A DNA stretch of 6,640 nucleotides from an uncultured Anaerotignum sp. (GCF_905212195.1 NZ_CAJMDQ010000096.1:1-6640), one strand, 5' to 3'. Positions 1-5,895 are shown, counted from the first letter of the stretch. Translations and numbers: made by a program. Notes: a model not told the origin generated them from the sequence alone.

Positions 1-303
1 TCATCCAGAAAAAGATAGGACGTCAATTCGAAAGTATATTATACAGAAAAAATAAAATGTATGATTTTTTGTGCATATTTGTTTTTGCGATTTGAAATTA
101 GAATTTTGACAGTTTGCAAAAAAATACATAAATATTGAATTTTTTTATGTGTACAGATTGTTGAATTTATGGTGTAAAAAATAGAATTCCAATATAATTT
201 CGGAATGTTATCTAAAACTAACTTGAATCTTCATGATGTAAACATAGTAAATACATGTAAATTATGGAATTTATATAATTTGTATTGCATAAAATTTTTT
301 GCA
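1..303. other. AT-rich intergenic region upstream of the SLH gene
   Basis: No convincing gene is visible here. The stretch is strongly A/T-rich with many short T and A runs. It contains a perfect TTGACA at 106-111, followed 17 nt later only by a weak -10 (TAAATA, 129-134). TATAAT hexamers lie at 193-198 and 274-279 but have no good -35 partner. Short AT palindromes occur at 34-44 and at 259-265/275-281. One of these could be an upstream promoter giving a long leader for the surface-protein gene, but in DNA this AT-rich such matches also arise by chance. Two reading frames run in from the left edge (stops at 53-55 and in the 90s); neither can be recognised as a protein tail. Confidence 0.6.
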
Positions 304-312
304 TGATATAAT
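285..312 (+). promoter_or_regulatory. Extended -10 promoter for the SLH protein gene
   Basis: A perfect TATAAT lies at 307-312, preceded at the right distance by TG (304-305), giving the extended -10 form TGnTATAAT. The -35 candidate TTGCAT (285-290, 16-nt spacer) matches only the TTG, as is common for extended -10 promoters. Transcription would start near 319, leaving a leader of about 40 nt. Inferred from consensus only. Confidence 0.6.
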
Positions 313-343
313 AGTCGAAAACTATGTATTAAAATTTTTTTAA

Positions 344-351
344 GAGGTGAT
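344..351 (+). promoter_or_regulatory. Ribosome binding site of the SLH protein gene
   Basis: GAGGTGAT is an eight-base match to the 16S rRNA anti-Shine-Dalgarno complement. It lies six nucleotides before the ATG at 358 and fixes that start. Such a strong site suits an abundantly made surface protein. Confidence 0.85.
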
Positions 352-357
352 AGGAAA

Positions 358-3300
358 ATGAATAAAAAAGTTGGAAAAATGACAATATCTATGGCTTTGG
401 CTGCGGCATTGGCGTTTGCGCCTGCACAGGCATTTGCTGCGCCCGCAACTGATATTTCAGGTCATTGGGCAGAGAAAGTCATTACACAGTGGCAGGAAAA
501 AGGATTGATTTCCGGCTATGAAGATGGAACATTCAAACCTGACAACAGTGTTACACGTGCAGAGTTTGTTATTATGTTAAATAAAGCCCTTGGTTTCACA
601 CAGAAGGGCAACGTGGCATTCAGCGATGTTTCTGCAAATGCATGGTATTATGATGCGGTTGCAGTTGCAGTGGAAGCTGGTTATTGTGCTGGCTATGAAG
701 ATGGAACATTCAAACCCAATGCAACCATCACCAGAGCAGAAGCAGCAGTCATGATTGCAAAAGCGAAAGAATTGTCTGCAAATACAGAAGCGGCAGATAA
801 ATTTGCCGATGCTTCCCGTATTCCCGCATGGGCGAAGGGCTCCATTGGTGCGGTTAGTGCAGCAGGGCTTATGACTGGTCGTACAGATGGTACATTTGAT
901 GCAGCAAATACCATCACCAGAGCAGAAGCAGTATCTTCTTTGAACAGAGCAATGGAAACAGAAGAAAATGAAGAAACAAAAGACGTTGTTGTAACAGAAG
1001 ATGATACAGTCATTGAAGGACAGACCATTGAAGGGAACCTGATCATCGATAAAGCAGTTGGTGATGGCGAAGTATATGTAAATAATACGACTGTTAAAGG
1101 CGATGTAATCGTAAGAGGCGGCGGAGATGACTCCATTTATTTCCATAATGTGACTGTTAAAGGAAAGGTCTCTGCAGAAAAAGAAAATGTCAGATTGCAG
1201 CTGAAAGGTGATACAGATATTTCTGTCATTGAAGTAAAAGAAGCTTGCAACATTGAAGCAAAAGATTTTACAGGCACTGTAGATACCATTTCTATTGTAA
1301 ATGAAATTGACACAAGCAATAAAGTGACCATTGGAGTGCCTGCAAATAGAGTAGAAATCAATGAAAAAGCAAGTGTTGTTGTGAAAGAAGATGTGAAGAA
1401 ACTGGTTGTTTCTGAAGACGCAGCATCTTCAAAAGTAGAAGTAGCAAAAGATGCAACTGTAAAGACTGTGGTGGCAGATGCAAAGGTTTCCATTACTGGT
1501 TCCGGTCAGATTGAAAAACTGGAAGCAAATGCTGATGGCATTACCATTTCCAGCAGCACAGATGTAAAAGACACAGAAGTGGCTAATGGTGTAGACAAGC
1601 CCAGCACAAGCACAGGTTCCAGCGGCGGTGGCGGCGGAAGCTCCAGCGGTGGCAGCAGTGTATCTGTTGCAGATAAACTCCTTACAGCAACCAGTTCCGC
1701 AATCAACTACAAATACGAAGACTATACATATACAAGCCAGCTGACACATACCAAAGATGGCAAAAATGCTATTGTTATGGGTGAATACGCAGTTGAAGAT
1801 ATTATGTCTGGTGCTGCTATGAACGATATGGCGCGTTATCTGGGTGCATTGTATCGTTTCGACAATGGTACAACCGTAAAATCCATTACTTATGGAGATA
1901 CAGAATATACATGGAGCAGCAATCTTGACCCTACATTGAAAGGCTCTAACTGGGCAAAAGACCCCAATGGTACGGAAGCAGACGGAAACACATTGGTGTC
2001 TGTTATTGTAGATGATTTCCAGGCTGGTAAAATTCAGGATGCAATCCAGCTGACACTGAAAGGTTCCAATGGTTCTACCATTACATTGCGTTATGGTTTT
2101 ACTGTAAAAGAGGATGAAACAGCAAAAGAGCTGATGGAAGCAACAAAATCTGCTATTGCTTATCAGTACGATGACTATGAATACACAAGTCAGCTGACAC
2201 ACTCTGTCAATGGCAAAAACGCTGTGGTGTCCGGCAGATATGATACCATGGAAACCGTTCTGTCTGGTGCGTCTATGAATGATATGGCGCGTTATCTGGG
2301 TGCATTGTATCGTTTTGATAATGGCGCAACCGTAAAATCCATTACATATAATCAGGAAACATACACATGGAGCGACAACCTTAGCCCCGCGCTGAAAGGC
2401 TCTAACTGGGTAAAAAATCCAGAAGCACCTGAAGCAGAAGGAAATACATTGGTATCTGTCATTGTGGATGAATTCTTGGCTGGAAAAATCCAGGATGCAA
2501 TCACATTTACACTGGAAGGAACAGATGGTTCCACACTTACATTGCAGTATGGATTTATCGTTGGTGAAGTAACAGCGAACAGCAGTGATACACTGAAAGC
2601 GGCATTGGCAAATCCCAGTGTTGAAACTGTGAAAGTAAGTGGCAACATCACTTTGGATGAAGCAGTAAATGTAGATCGTCAGGTAACAATGGAAGTAAAC
2701 GAAGGCGCACAGCTGAACCTGAATGATAGTTTTACTGTTGGTGAAAAAGCAACGCTTATCAACAAAGGTACCATTACAAATAATGGCACTATGACAACCA
2801 ATGGTTCTTTTGACACATATGAAGGCAAATTGGCAGGAACAGGCCATGTAATTGTTGCAGATGGCGCTGTGCTGAAAATCAATGCCAACTACAATAATGG
2901 TTCAGACAGCATGCTTCCTACTGTAACGAAAATCGAAGTGCAGTCCGGCGGTGAATTGCAGTCTATGACAACAGATGGTGGCGAAAAAGCAACAACATTT
3001 GTTGGAACATCTAGTGATGCACGTATTCAGACAAATGGTGCCACAGTCACATTCGGCTTTGCAGACAGCTATTCCGGTACACATCCTACAATGGAAATTG
3101 AAGGGGACGTTACCATTCCTGCCGGTCAGACATGGTATACCATGTTTGACTCCGCAACAGAAGCCATTGGTATTGAAATGATTTTGAACGGCAATATGAC
3201 AGTAGATGGCACATTGAAAGTTGTTTCTGCAAACAGCACAGGCAGTGAACTGCTGTTAAAAGAAAATGCAGTTCTGACTGTAAATGGAACCATTACAACA

Positions 3301-3627
3301 GCGGCAAAAGGTAAAGTAACAGGTACAGATGCAACTTCTGTTGTTACTATCGCAGAAGGTGCAGTAGGTACAGATACCTTTGCAGCAGGCAGCGCATATA
3401 ACTGGAATGGTGCTTCTTGGGAAAAAGCAGTTGTAGAAAACGAAATTTTGGCAGAAGCGGAAGTTATGACAGAAGAATCTGTATCAGAGGAATCCATGAC
3501 AGAAGAGTTCGTGACAGAGGAATCTTTTGCAGAAAAGGAATCTGATGTGACAGAAGCAACTGTTGTAGAAGCTGAACAGGTGAATTCTGAAGAAATTACA
3601 GCAGTTACTCTGACAGAAGAAGCATAA
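358..3627 (+). CDS. SLH-domain cell-surface (S-layer-type) protein with tandem repeats
   Basis: A 1089-residue secreted protein predicted to sit on the outside of the cell wall. Residues 1-28 are a signal peptide: Lys-rich start, hydrophobic core, likely cut after AQAFA-A. Three SLH domains follow (about 32-80, 88-140, 149-200), each with the TRAE motif (67, 125 and 187 onward) that in this family binds pyruvylated secondary cell-wall polymer. Residues about 210-410 are short Val/Ile/Thr/Gly strands (GDVIVRGGG type) typical of a beta-solenoid. Residues 415-436 are a Gly/Ser linker. Two tandem repeats (441-583, 591-735) follow, then another beta-rich region rich in NG turns (about 743-1025). 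The tail (1027-1089) is very acidic with TEES-like units. No LPXTG sorting signal or C-terminal membrane helix is seen, so anchoring is presumably through the SLH domains. The gene stands alone, with its own promoter and a downstream terminator. Whether it is the main S-layer protein or an accessory surface protein cannot be told from sequence. SLH assignment is certain; the roles of the repeats are unknown. Confidence 0.93.
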   Translation: MNKKVGKMTISMALAAALAFAPAQAFAAPATDISGHWAEKVITQWQEKGLISGYEDGTFKPDNSVTRAEFVIMLNKALGFTQKGNVAFSDVSANAWYYDAVAVAVEAGYCAGYEDGTFKPNATITRAEAAVMIAKAKELSANTEAADKFADASRIPAWAKGSIGAVSAAGLMTGRTDGTFDAANTITRAEAVSSLNRAMETEENEETKDVVVTEDDTVIEGQTIEGNLIIDKAVGDGEVYVNNTTVKGDVIVRGGGDDSIYFHNVTVKGKVSAEKENVRLQLKGDTDISVIEVKEACNIEAKDFTGTVDTISIVNEIDTSNKVTIGVPANRVEINEKASVVVKEDVKKLVVSEDAASSKVEVAKDATVKTVVADAKVSITGSGQIEKLEANADGITISSSTDVKDTEVANGVDKPSTSTGSSGGGGGSSSGGSSVSVADKLLTATSSAINYKYEDYTYTSQLTHTKDGKNAIVMGEYAVEDIMSGAAMNDMARYLGALYRFDNGTTVKSITYGDTEYTWSSNLDPTLKGSNWAKDPNGTEADGNTLVSVIVDDFQAGKIQDAIQLTLKGSNGSTITLRYGFTVKEDETAKELMEATKSAIAYQYDDYEYTSQLTHSVNGKNAVVSGRYDTMETVLSGASMNDMARYLGALYRFDNGATVKSITYNQETYTWSDNLSPALKGSNWVKNPEAPEAEGNTLVSVIVDEFLAGKIQDAITFTLEGTDGSTLTLQYGFIVGEVTANSSDTLKAALANPSVETVKVSGNITLDEAVNVDRQVTMEVNEGAQLNLNDSFTVGEKATLINKGTITNNGTMTTNGSFDTYEGKLAGTGHVIVADGAVLKINANYNNGSDSMLPTVTKIEVQSGGELQSMTTDGGEKATTFVGTSSDARIQTNGATVTFGFADSYSGTHPTMEIEGDVTIPAGQTWYTMFDSATEAIGIEMILNGNMTVDGTLKVVSANSTGSELLLKENAVLTVNGTITTAAKGKVTGTDATSVVTIAEGAVGTDTFAAGSAYNWNGASWEKAVVENEILAEAEVMTEESVSEESMTEEFVTEESFAEKESDVTEATVVEAEQVNSEEITAVTLTEEA
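514..931 (+). repeat. Short exact DNA repeats inside the SLH domains
   Basis: A 26-nt stretch encoding GYEDGTFKP is identical at 514-539 (SLH 1) and 691-716 (SLH 2). A 22-nt stretch covering the ITRAEA region is identical at 724-745 (SLH 2) and 910-931 (SLH 3). Synonymous sites are identical too, suggesting recent duplication or gene conversion between SLH copies, or shared codon preference over strongly conserved residues. Confidence 0.8.
1678..2106 (+). repeat. Surface-protein tandem repeat, copy 1
   Basis: Encodes residues 441-583, from LLTATSSAINYKY to RYGFTV. It pairs with copy 2 at an offset of 456 nt (152 codons). Shared landmarks in order are EDY/DDY, YTSQLTH, MNDMARYLGALYRFDNG, TVKSITY, YTWS, LKGSNW, GNTLVSVIVD, AGKIQDAI and the closing YGF. 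DNA at 1825-1859 is identical to 2281-2315 (35 nt), and 1871-1889 is identical to 2327-2345. I do not recognise the domain family. The pattern suggests a mixed fold with one helix (MNDMARYLGALYR) and several strands. Confidence 0.9.
2128..2562 (+). repeat. Surface-protein tandem repeat, copy 2
   Basis: Encodes residues 591-735, from ELMEATKSAIAYQY to QYGFIV. It keeps all landmarks of copy 1 but differs in the variable stretches (for example SVNGKNAVVSGRYDTMETV against TKDGKNAIVMGEYAVEDIM). The core helix segment is identical in protein and DNA, while flanks have diverged. This points either to strong constraint on that segment or to partial homogenisation between copies. It is joined to copy 1 by a short KEDETAK linker. 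Confidence 0.9.
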
Positions 3628-3628
3628 T

Positions 3629-3662
3629 GGAAACCAGTCATAAGACACAATTATCTGTTTCC
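3629..3662 (+). other. Imperfect hairpin after the SLH gene
   Basis: Starting two bases after the stop codon, GGAAAC (3629-3634) can pair with GTTTCC (3657-3662). Interrupted inner pairing (AG with CT, ATAA with TTAT) closes a loop of about seven bases. No T-tract follows, so it is not a terminator by itself. It could protect the mRNA 3' end or be chance. Confidence 0.35.
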
Positions 3663-3708
3663 TGAAAAGAAATAGATAGCGAGAGATTTTCATAGCAAGA
3701 AAATATAA

Positions 3709-3750
3709 AAACAGGCAGATATGGCGTATCCATGTCTGCCTGTTTGATTT
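3709..3750. terminator. Bidirectional intrinsic terminator between convergent genes
   Basis: Arms 3709-3724 and 3730-3745 are complementary over 16 positions, with one G-U/A-C type exception, around the five-base loop CGTAT. The core is GGCAG/CTGCC. On the + strand the stem ends in TGTTT and runs into GATTTTATGTTTT. On the - strand the A-rich DNA on the left (3701-3710) supplies the U-rich tail. It lies between the SLH gene stop (3627) and the ANTAR gene stop (3761), so it probably ends both transcripts. Confidence 0.85.
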
Positions 3751-3760
3751 TATGTTTTGA

Positions 3761-4345
3761 TTAAAGATATGTGGAAATGATTTCCTCGGCAATTTCTCCG
3801 CGGGAAACACAGCGATCCATTGCCTGTTTTTCAATATAGCGATGGGCATCTGCTTCTGACATTTTCAATTCGTCAATGAGTACCCATTTGGCGCGGTTTA
3901 CCAGACGGATTTCTTTCATTTTTTCTTCCATGGAAAGAGATTTCTTTTCCAATTTTCTCAGACGTTCCCGGATACCAGCCATGAAATTTAAGGTATGCGC
4001 AACCATCTGTTTGGAAGCAGGTTTCGGCAATGTTAAAATGCCATATTCTGTCACTTTATCGCAAACTTCTTCATAGACTTCATTCCGTACCAGTAAAAGA
4101 ATGACGGTGCCTTTGTTTCCGGAAATTTCAATGGCAAATCTTGTGCCGAAATCATCAGGCAGGGGAGTATTGATGAACACAAAGTCAAAACTGCGTTCCA
4201 GCAAAACTCGTTTTGCCAGACTGACACTGGAAACTATTTGTACGGGAGCATATTTGGACTCAGGGAGCAGAGATTGCAGAGATGCATTGAAATTTTCTTT
4301 TGCGGATATGACCAATACGCTGTAAATACGTTCTTTTAAACTCAA
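3761..4345 (-). CDS. ANTAR-domain RNA-binding response regulator with degenerate receiver
   Basis: A 194-residue cytoplasmic regulator. Residues about 6-122 have the layout of a response-regulator receiver, residues about 124-150 form a charged, probably coiled-coil linker, and residues about 139-194 are an ANTAR domain. ANTAR proteins bind paired hexaloop stem-loops in nascent RNA and prevent intrinsic termination. The receiver is degenerate: the segment FDFVFINTPLPDDFG aligns with the usual DLVLLDxxMP, placing Asn59 where the phosphorylated Asp should be. The acidic pair at the end of strand 1 is replaced by Ser-Ala (VLVISAKEN), while the conserved Lys survives (LPKP, Lys108). Classical phosphorylation is therefore unlikely. 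The start is TTG (4343-4345), with an AGGAGG eight nucleotides upstream; no in-frame ATG fits. The gene begins 30 nt after the GSI-like gene and must be co-transcribed with it. Established knowledge: in clostridia, ANTAR regulators next to glnA have been linked to nitrogen control. Its RNA targets here are unknown. Confidence 0.88.
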   Translation of the reverse strand: MSLKERIYSVLVISAKENFNASLQSLLPESKYAPVQIVSSVSLAKRVLLERSFDFVFINTPLPDDFGTRFAIEISGNKGTVILLLVRNEVYEEVCDKVTEYGILTLPKPASKQMVAHTLNFMAGIRERLRKLEKKSLSMEEKMKEIRLVNRAKWVLIDELKMSEADAHRYIEKQAMDRCVSRGEIAEEIISTYL

Positions 4346-4353
4346 AATGCTCC

Positions 4354-4359
4354 CCTCCT
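4354..4359 (-). promoter_or_regulatory. Ribosome binding site fixing the TTG start of the ANTAR gene
   Basis: On the minus strand AAAGGAGGGGAG gives a perfect AGGAGG core in the 30-nt gap after the GSI-like stop codon, eight nucleotides before TTG. This site justifies the non-ATG start. An ATT codon directly before the TTG is a less likely alternative. Confidence 0.8.
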
Positions 4360-4375
4360 TTCAAAAGTCCTTACC

Positions 4376-5590
4376 TTACCGCTGGTTATAATATGTCTGC
4401 ACGATGGTTTTTGGCAGATACTGTGATACAAAGGAACTGTTGGCTACCAATGTTGCCGCTTCCCGTAATGTTAGTGGCAATCGCTGCAAACCAGCCAAAA
4501 TGTCCGCACTAGCCGTAAACAGGTTCAAGTCCGTAGGCGCAGGCAGAGGCAGTTTTTGCTGGATGCCATCCAGTCCGGCATAAATCAAAAGAGCAAATGC
4601 CAGATATGGATTGGTTGTAGGGTCTGGAGAACGTAGTTCAGCACGACGATATGCGTCTACGGCAGCAGGAACACGAATGAGCTGAGAACGGTTCTGGTTT
4701 GACCAGGAAATGTATTCAGGTGCTTTGGGTCCGCCGAAACGCTCATAGGAAGCAACAGTTGGATTCAGAAAAACAGTCAATTCTGAAATATGTGCCAGAA
4801 TGCCAGCAATCATATGGGAAAGGGGATCTTCACAGTTTCCGCCTTTAACAGAAATATTGATATGAAATCCATTCCCGGGCTGGTGACGCAAGGGTTTTGG
4901 ACTGAAATCTGCATAAAGCCCATTCCGTTCAGCAACTGTTTTTACAACAGCCTGAAAGGTCAGGGTATTATCAGCGGCAGTGAGAGGATCGGAGTAACGG
5001 AAGTCAATTTCATTTTGTCCGGGACCTTCTTCGTGGTGGGAACTTTCTGGATAAATGCCCATCTGCTCCAGAAGCAGGCAGATTTCCCGCCGTACATTTT
5101 CGCATTTGTCTTCTGGCGCAATATCCATATATCCTGCGTTGTCATATGGCGTTTTTGTAGGCTGTCCTTCTGCGTCCAACTGGAAAAGATAGAATTCCAT
5201 TTCAGGACCGAAAGCAAAGGAAATGCCAGCAGATTCTGCATCAGAAACGGCTTTTTTCAGCAGGCTTCTGGTATCACAGATAAAAGGGCGTCCGTCCGGA
5301 TGGGAAATGCTGCAGAACATGCGCACAACTCTGCCGTGTTCTGGCCGCCAGGGAAGTACCATCAGGGTATCAGGTTCCGGATGGAGCAGCAGATCAGATT
5401 CGGCTTCATCGCCGAAGCCTGCAATGGCAGAACCGTCAATGGCAATGCCATAGGAAAAAGCCCGAGGCAGTTCATCCGGCATGATGGAGATATTTTTCTG
5501 TTTGCCAAAAACGTTGCAAAATGCCAAACGGATGAATTTGACATCTTCTTCCTGGACATACTGTAATACTTCCTGTTTGGAATATTTCAT
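4376..5590 (-). CDS. glnA: Short GSI-like glutamine synthetase with altered flap residue
   Basis: A 404-residue GSI-family protein, which would ligate ammonium to glutamate using ATP in the cytoplasm. The ATG at 5588-5590 is chosen because MKYSKQEVLQYV aligns with the N-terminus of Bacillus GlnA and AGGTGG lies five bases upstream; ATGs at 5612-5614 and 5642-5644 lack such a site. Family motifs are present: DGSAI (52-56, with the ammonium-site Asp), GPEMEF (128-133), SHHEEGPGQNEIDF (184-197, metal-site Glu), GNGFH (239-243), NRSQLIRVP (300-308), and AELRSPDPTTNPYLAF (317-332). It is shorter than usual GSI (about 440-470 aa): the C-terminal segment with the conserved Trp-Glu residues is absent, and the next gene follows after 30 nt, so no remnant exists. 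By alignment, Lys289 (GGPKAP) replaces the flap Glu (Salmonella Glu327), Pro238 replaces the glutamate-binding Asn264, and Asp61 replaces the Bacillus feedback Arg62. It may be a divergent GSI subclass, active or regulatory. Family certain; activity uncertain. Confidence 0.88.
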   Translation of the reverse strand: MKYSKQEVLQYVQEEDVKFIRLAFCNVFGKQKNISIMPDELPRAFSYGIAIDGSAIAGFGDEAESDLLLHPEPDTLMVLPWRPEHGRVVRMFCSISHPDGRPFICDTRSLLKKAVSDAESAGISFAFGPEMEFYLFQLDAEGQPTKTPYDNAGYMDIAPEDKCENVRREICLLLEQMGIYPESSHHEEGPGQNEIDFRYSDPLTAADNTLTFQAVVKTVAERNGLYADFSPKPLRHQPGNGFHINISVKGGNCEDPLSHMIAGILAHISELTVFLNPTVASYERFGGPKAPEYISWSNQNRSQLIRVPAAVDAYRRAELRSPDPTTNPYLAFALLIYAGLDGIQQKLPLPAPTDLNLFTASADILAGLQRLPLTLREAATLVANSSFVSQYLPKTIVQTYYNQR

Positions 5591-5595
5591 GAATT

Positions 5596-5601
5596 CCACC
5601 T
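5596..5601 (-). promoter_or_regulatory. Ribosome binding site of the GSI-like gene
   Basis: On the minus strand AGGTGG (one mismatch to AGGAGG) lies five nucleotides before the ATG at 5590. It supports the 404-residue protein over the longer 422-residue reading, whose extra N-terminus (MFQSSKKMLKMRGKQVEF) has no counterpart in the family. Confidence 0.65.
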
Positions 5602-5656
5602 GCTTTCCTCTCATTTTCAACATTTTTTTCGAACTTTGAAACATTTATAATAAAGT

Positions 5657-5685
5657 AATATAACACAGTTCCTGCAGATTTTCCA
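5657..5685 (-). promoter_or_regulatory. Candidate promoter of the GSI-like/ANTAR operon
   Basis: On the minus strand a TATATT -10 (5657-5662) and a TGGAAA -35 (5680-5685, four of six consensus bases) are separated by 17 nt. Start would be near 5650, leaving a leader of about 60 nt. The -35 overlaps the left arm of the 12-bp inverted repeat, so a protein bound there could block or modulate it. Consensus match only. Confidence 0.4.
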
Positions 5686-5757
5686 TAAAAAATTGTATAA
5701 AGAAAAATATGTGCGTATAACATGGTCAAATTTGAATTTTTGTAATTTTATGGAAAA
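5679..5757. repeat. 12-bp inverted repeat between divergent gln promoters
   Basis: TTTTCCATAAAA at 5679-5690 recurs as its exact reverse complement at 5746-5757, centre-to-centre about 67 bp apart. One arm overlaps the candidate -35 of the GSI-like operon. The other arm lies about 37 bp upstream of the GSIII -35. The TTCCAT/ATGGAA core makes it less likely to be simple AT coincidence. It could be an operator pair for a DNA-looping regulator. Neither arm fits the Bacillus GlnR/TnrA box spacing. Confidence 0.55.
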
Positions 5758-5793
5758 CATAATAATTTTTTGAAAAAATTTCTAAAAGACCCA

Positions 5794-5822
5794 TTGACAA
5801 AAATGAATTATGGGTGTATAAA
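5794..5822 (+). promoter_or_regulatory. Strong promoter of the GSIII gene
   Basis: A perfect TTGACA -35 (5794-5799) and TATAAA -10 (5817-5822, five of six) are separated by the ideal 17 nt. An A/T-rich palindrome just upstream (5764-5780) could act as an UP element. Transcription would start around 5829-5831, right at the base of the leader hairpin. Confidence 0.8.
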
Positions 5823-5831
5823 ATATGAGTC

Positions 5832-5890
5832 AAAGGCAAAGGCGTCTTTGAGGTCATACCCTCAGAGTCCCCTTTGCCTTTTTTATTTTA
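5832..5890 (+). terminator. Leader hairpin and T-tract before the GSIII gene (candidate attenuator)
   Basis: A perfect 11-bp outer stem joins 5832-5842 to 5871-5881. A small internal loop leads to an 8-bp inner stem (5846-5853 with 5860-5867, one G-U) capped by the six-base loop TCATAC. The right arm runs into TTTTTTATTTTA, so this has the form of an intrinsic terminator. It sits between the promoter and the GSIII start codon and starts within a few bases of the predicted transcript 5' end. A competing small hairpin (5837-5841 with 5846-5850, loop GCGT) would break the outer stem. Transcription could therefore stop after about 55-60 nt unless antitermination occurs. The nearby ANTAR gene is an obvious candidate factor, although the loop lacks the A1/G4 bases of known ANTAR targets and only one hexaloop hairpin is present. 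Confidence 0.75.
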
Positions 5891-5895
5891 CAAAA

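Noticed and set aside
1..55. A possible C-terminal tail of an upstream gene (frame starting at base 2, TAA at 53-55)
   Set aside because: Only about 17 codons, a second frame is equally open, and nothing is recognisable; it cannot be told from chance.
577..3181. Long open frames opposite or overlapping the SLH gene (577-1146, 693-1136, 1137-1493, 1429-2847 and others on -, 2975-3181 on +)
   Set aside because: They are shadows of the repetitive surface-protein gene: Cys/Ile/Phe- or Ser/Thr/Val-rich compositions, no ribosome sites, no family motifs.
4790..5566. A 258-codon + strand frame antisense to the GSI-like gene
   Set aside because: The opposite strand clearly encodes glutamine synthetase motifs; this frame has no ribosome site or recognisable domain.
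5591..5650. A dual-hexaloop ANTAR target in the leader of the GSI-like operon
   Set aside because: Only a weak 4-bp stem with a seven-base loop is formable, with no second hairpin or T-tract.
5741..5759. A GlnR/TnrA-like box (TGTAA ... AAACA)
   Set aside because: The element is 19 bp rather than the 17-bp TGTNA-N7-TNACA form and the right half does not match; this is also one arm of the inverted repeat.
5832..5890. A canonical two-stem-loop ANTAR RNA or known glutamine riboswitch before GSIII
   Set aside because: Only one hexaloop hairpin is present, its loop TCATAC lacks A1 and G4, and there is too little leader for a known glutamine aptamer; kept only as a candidate attenuator.
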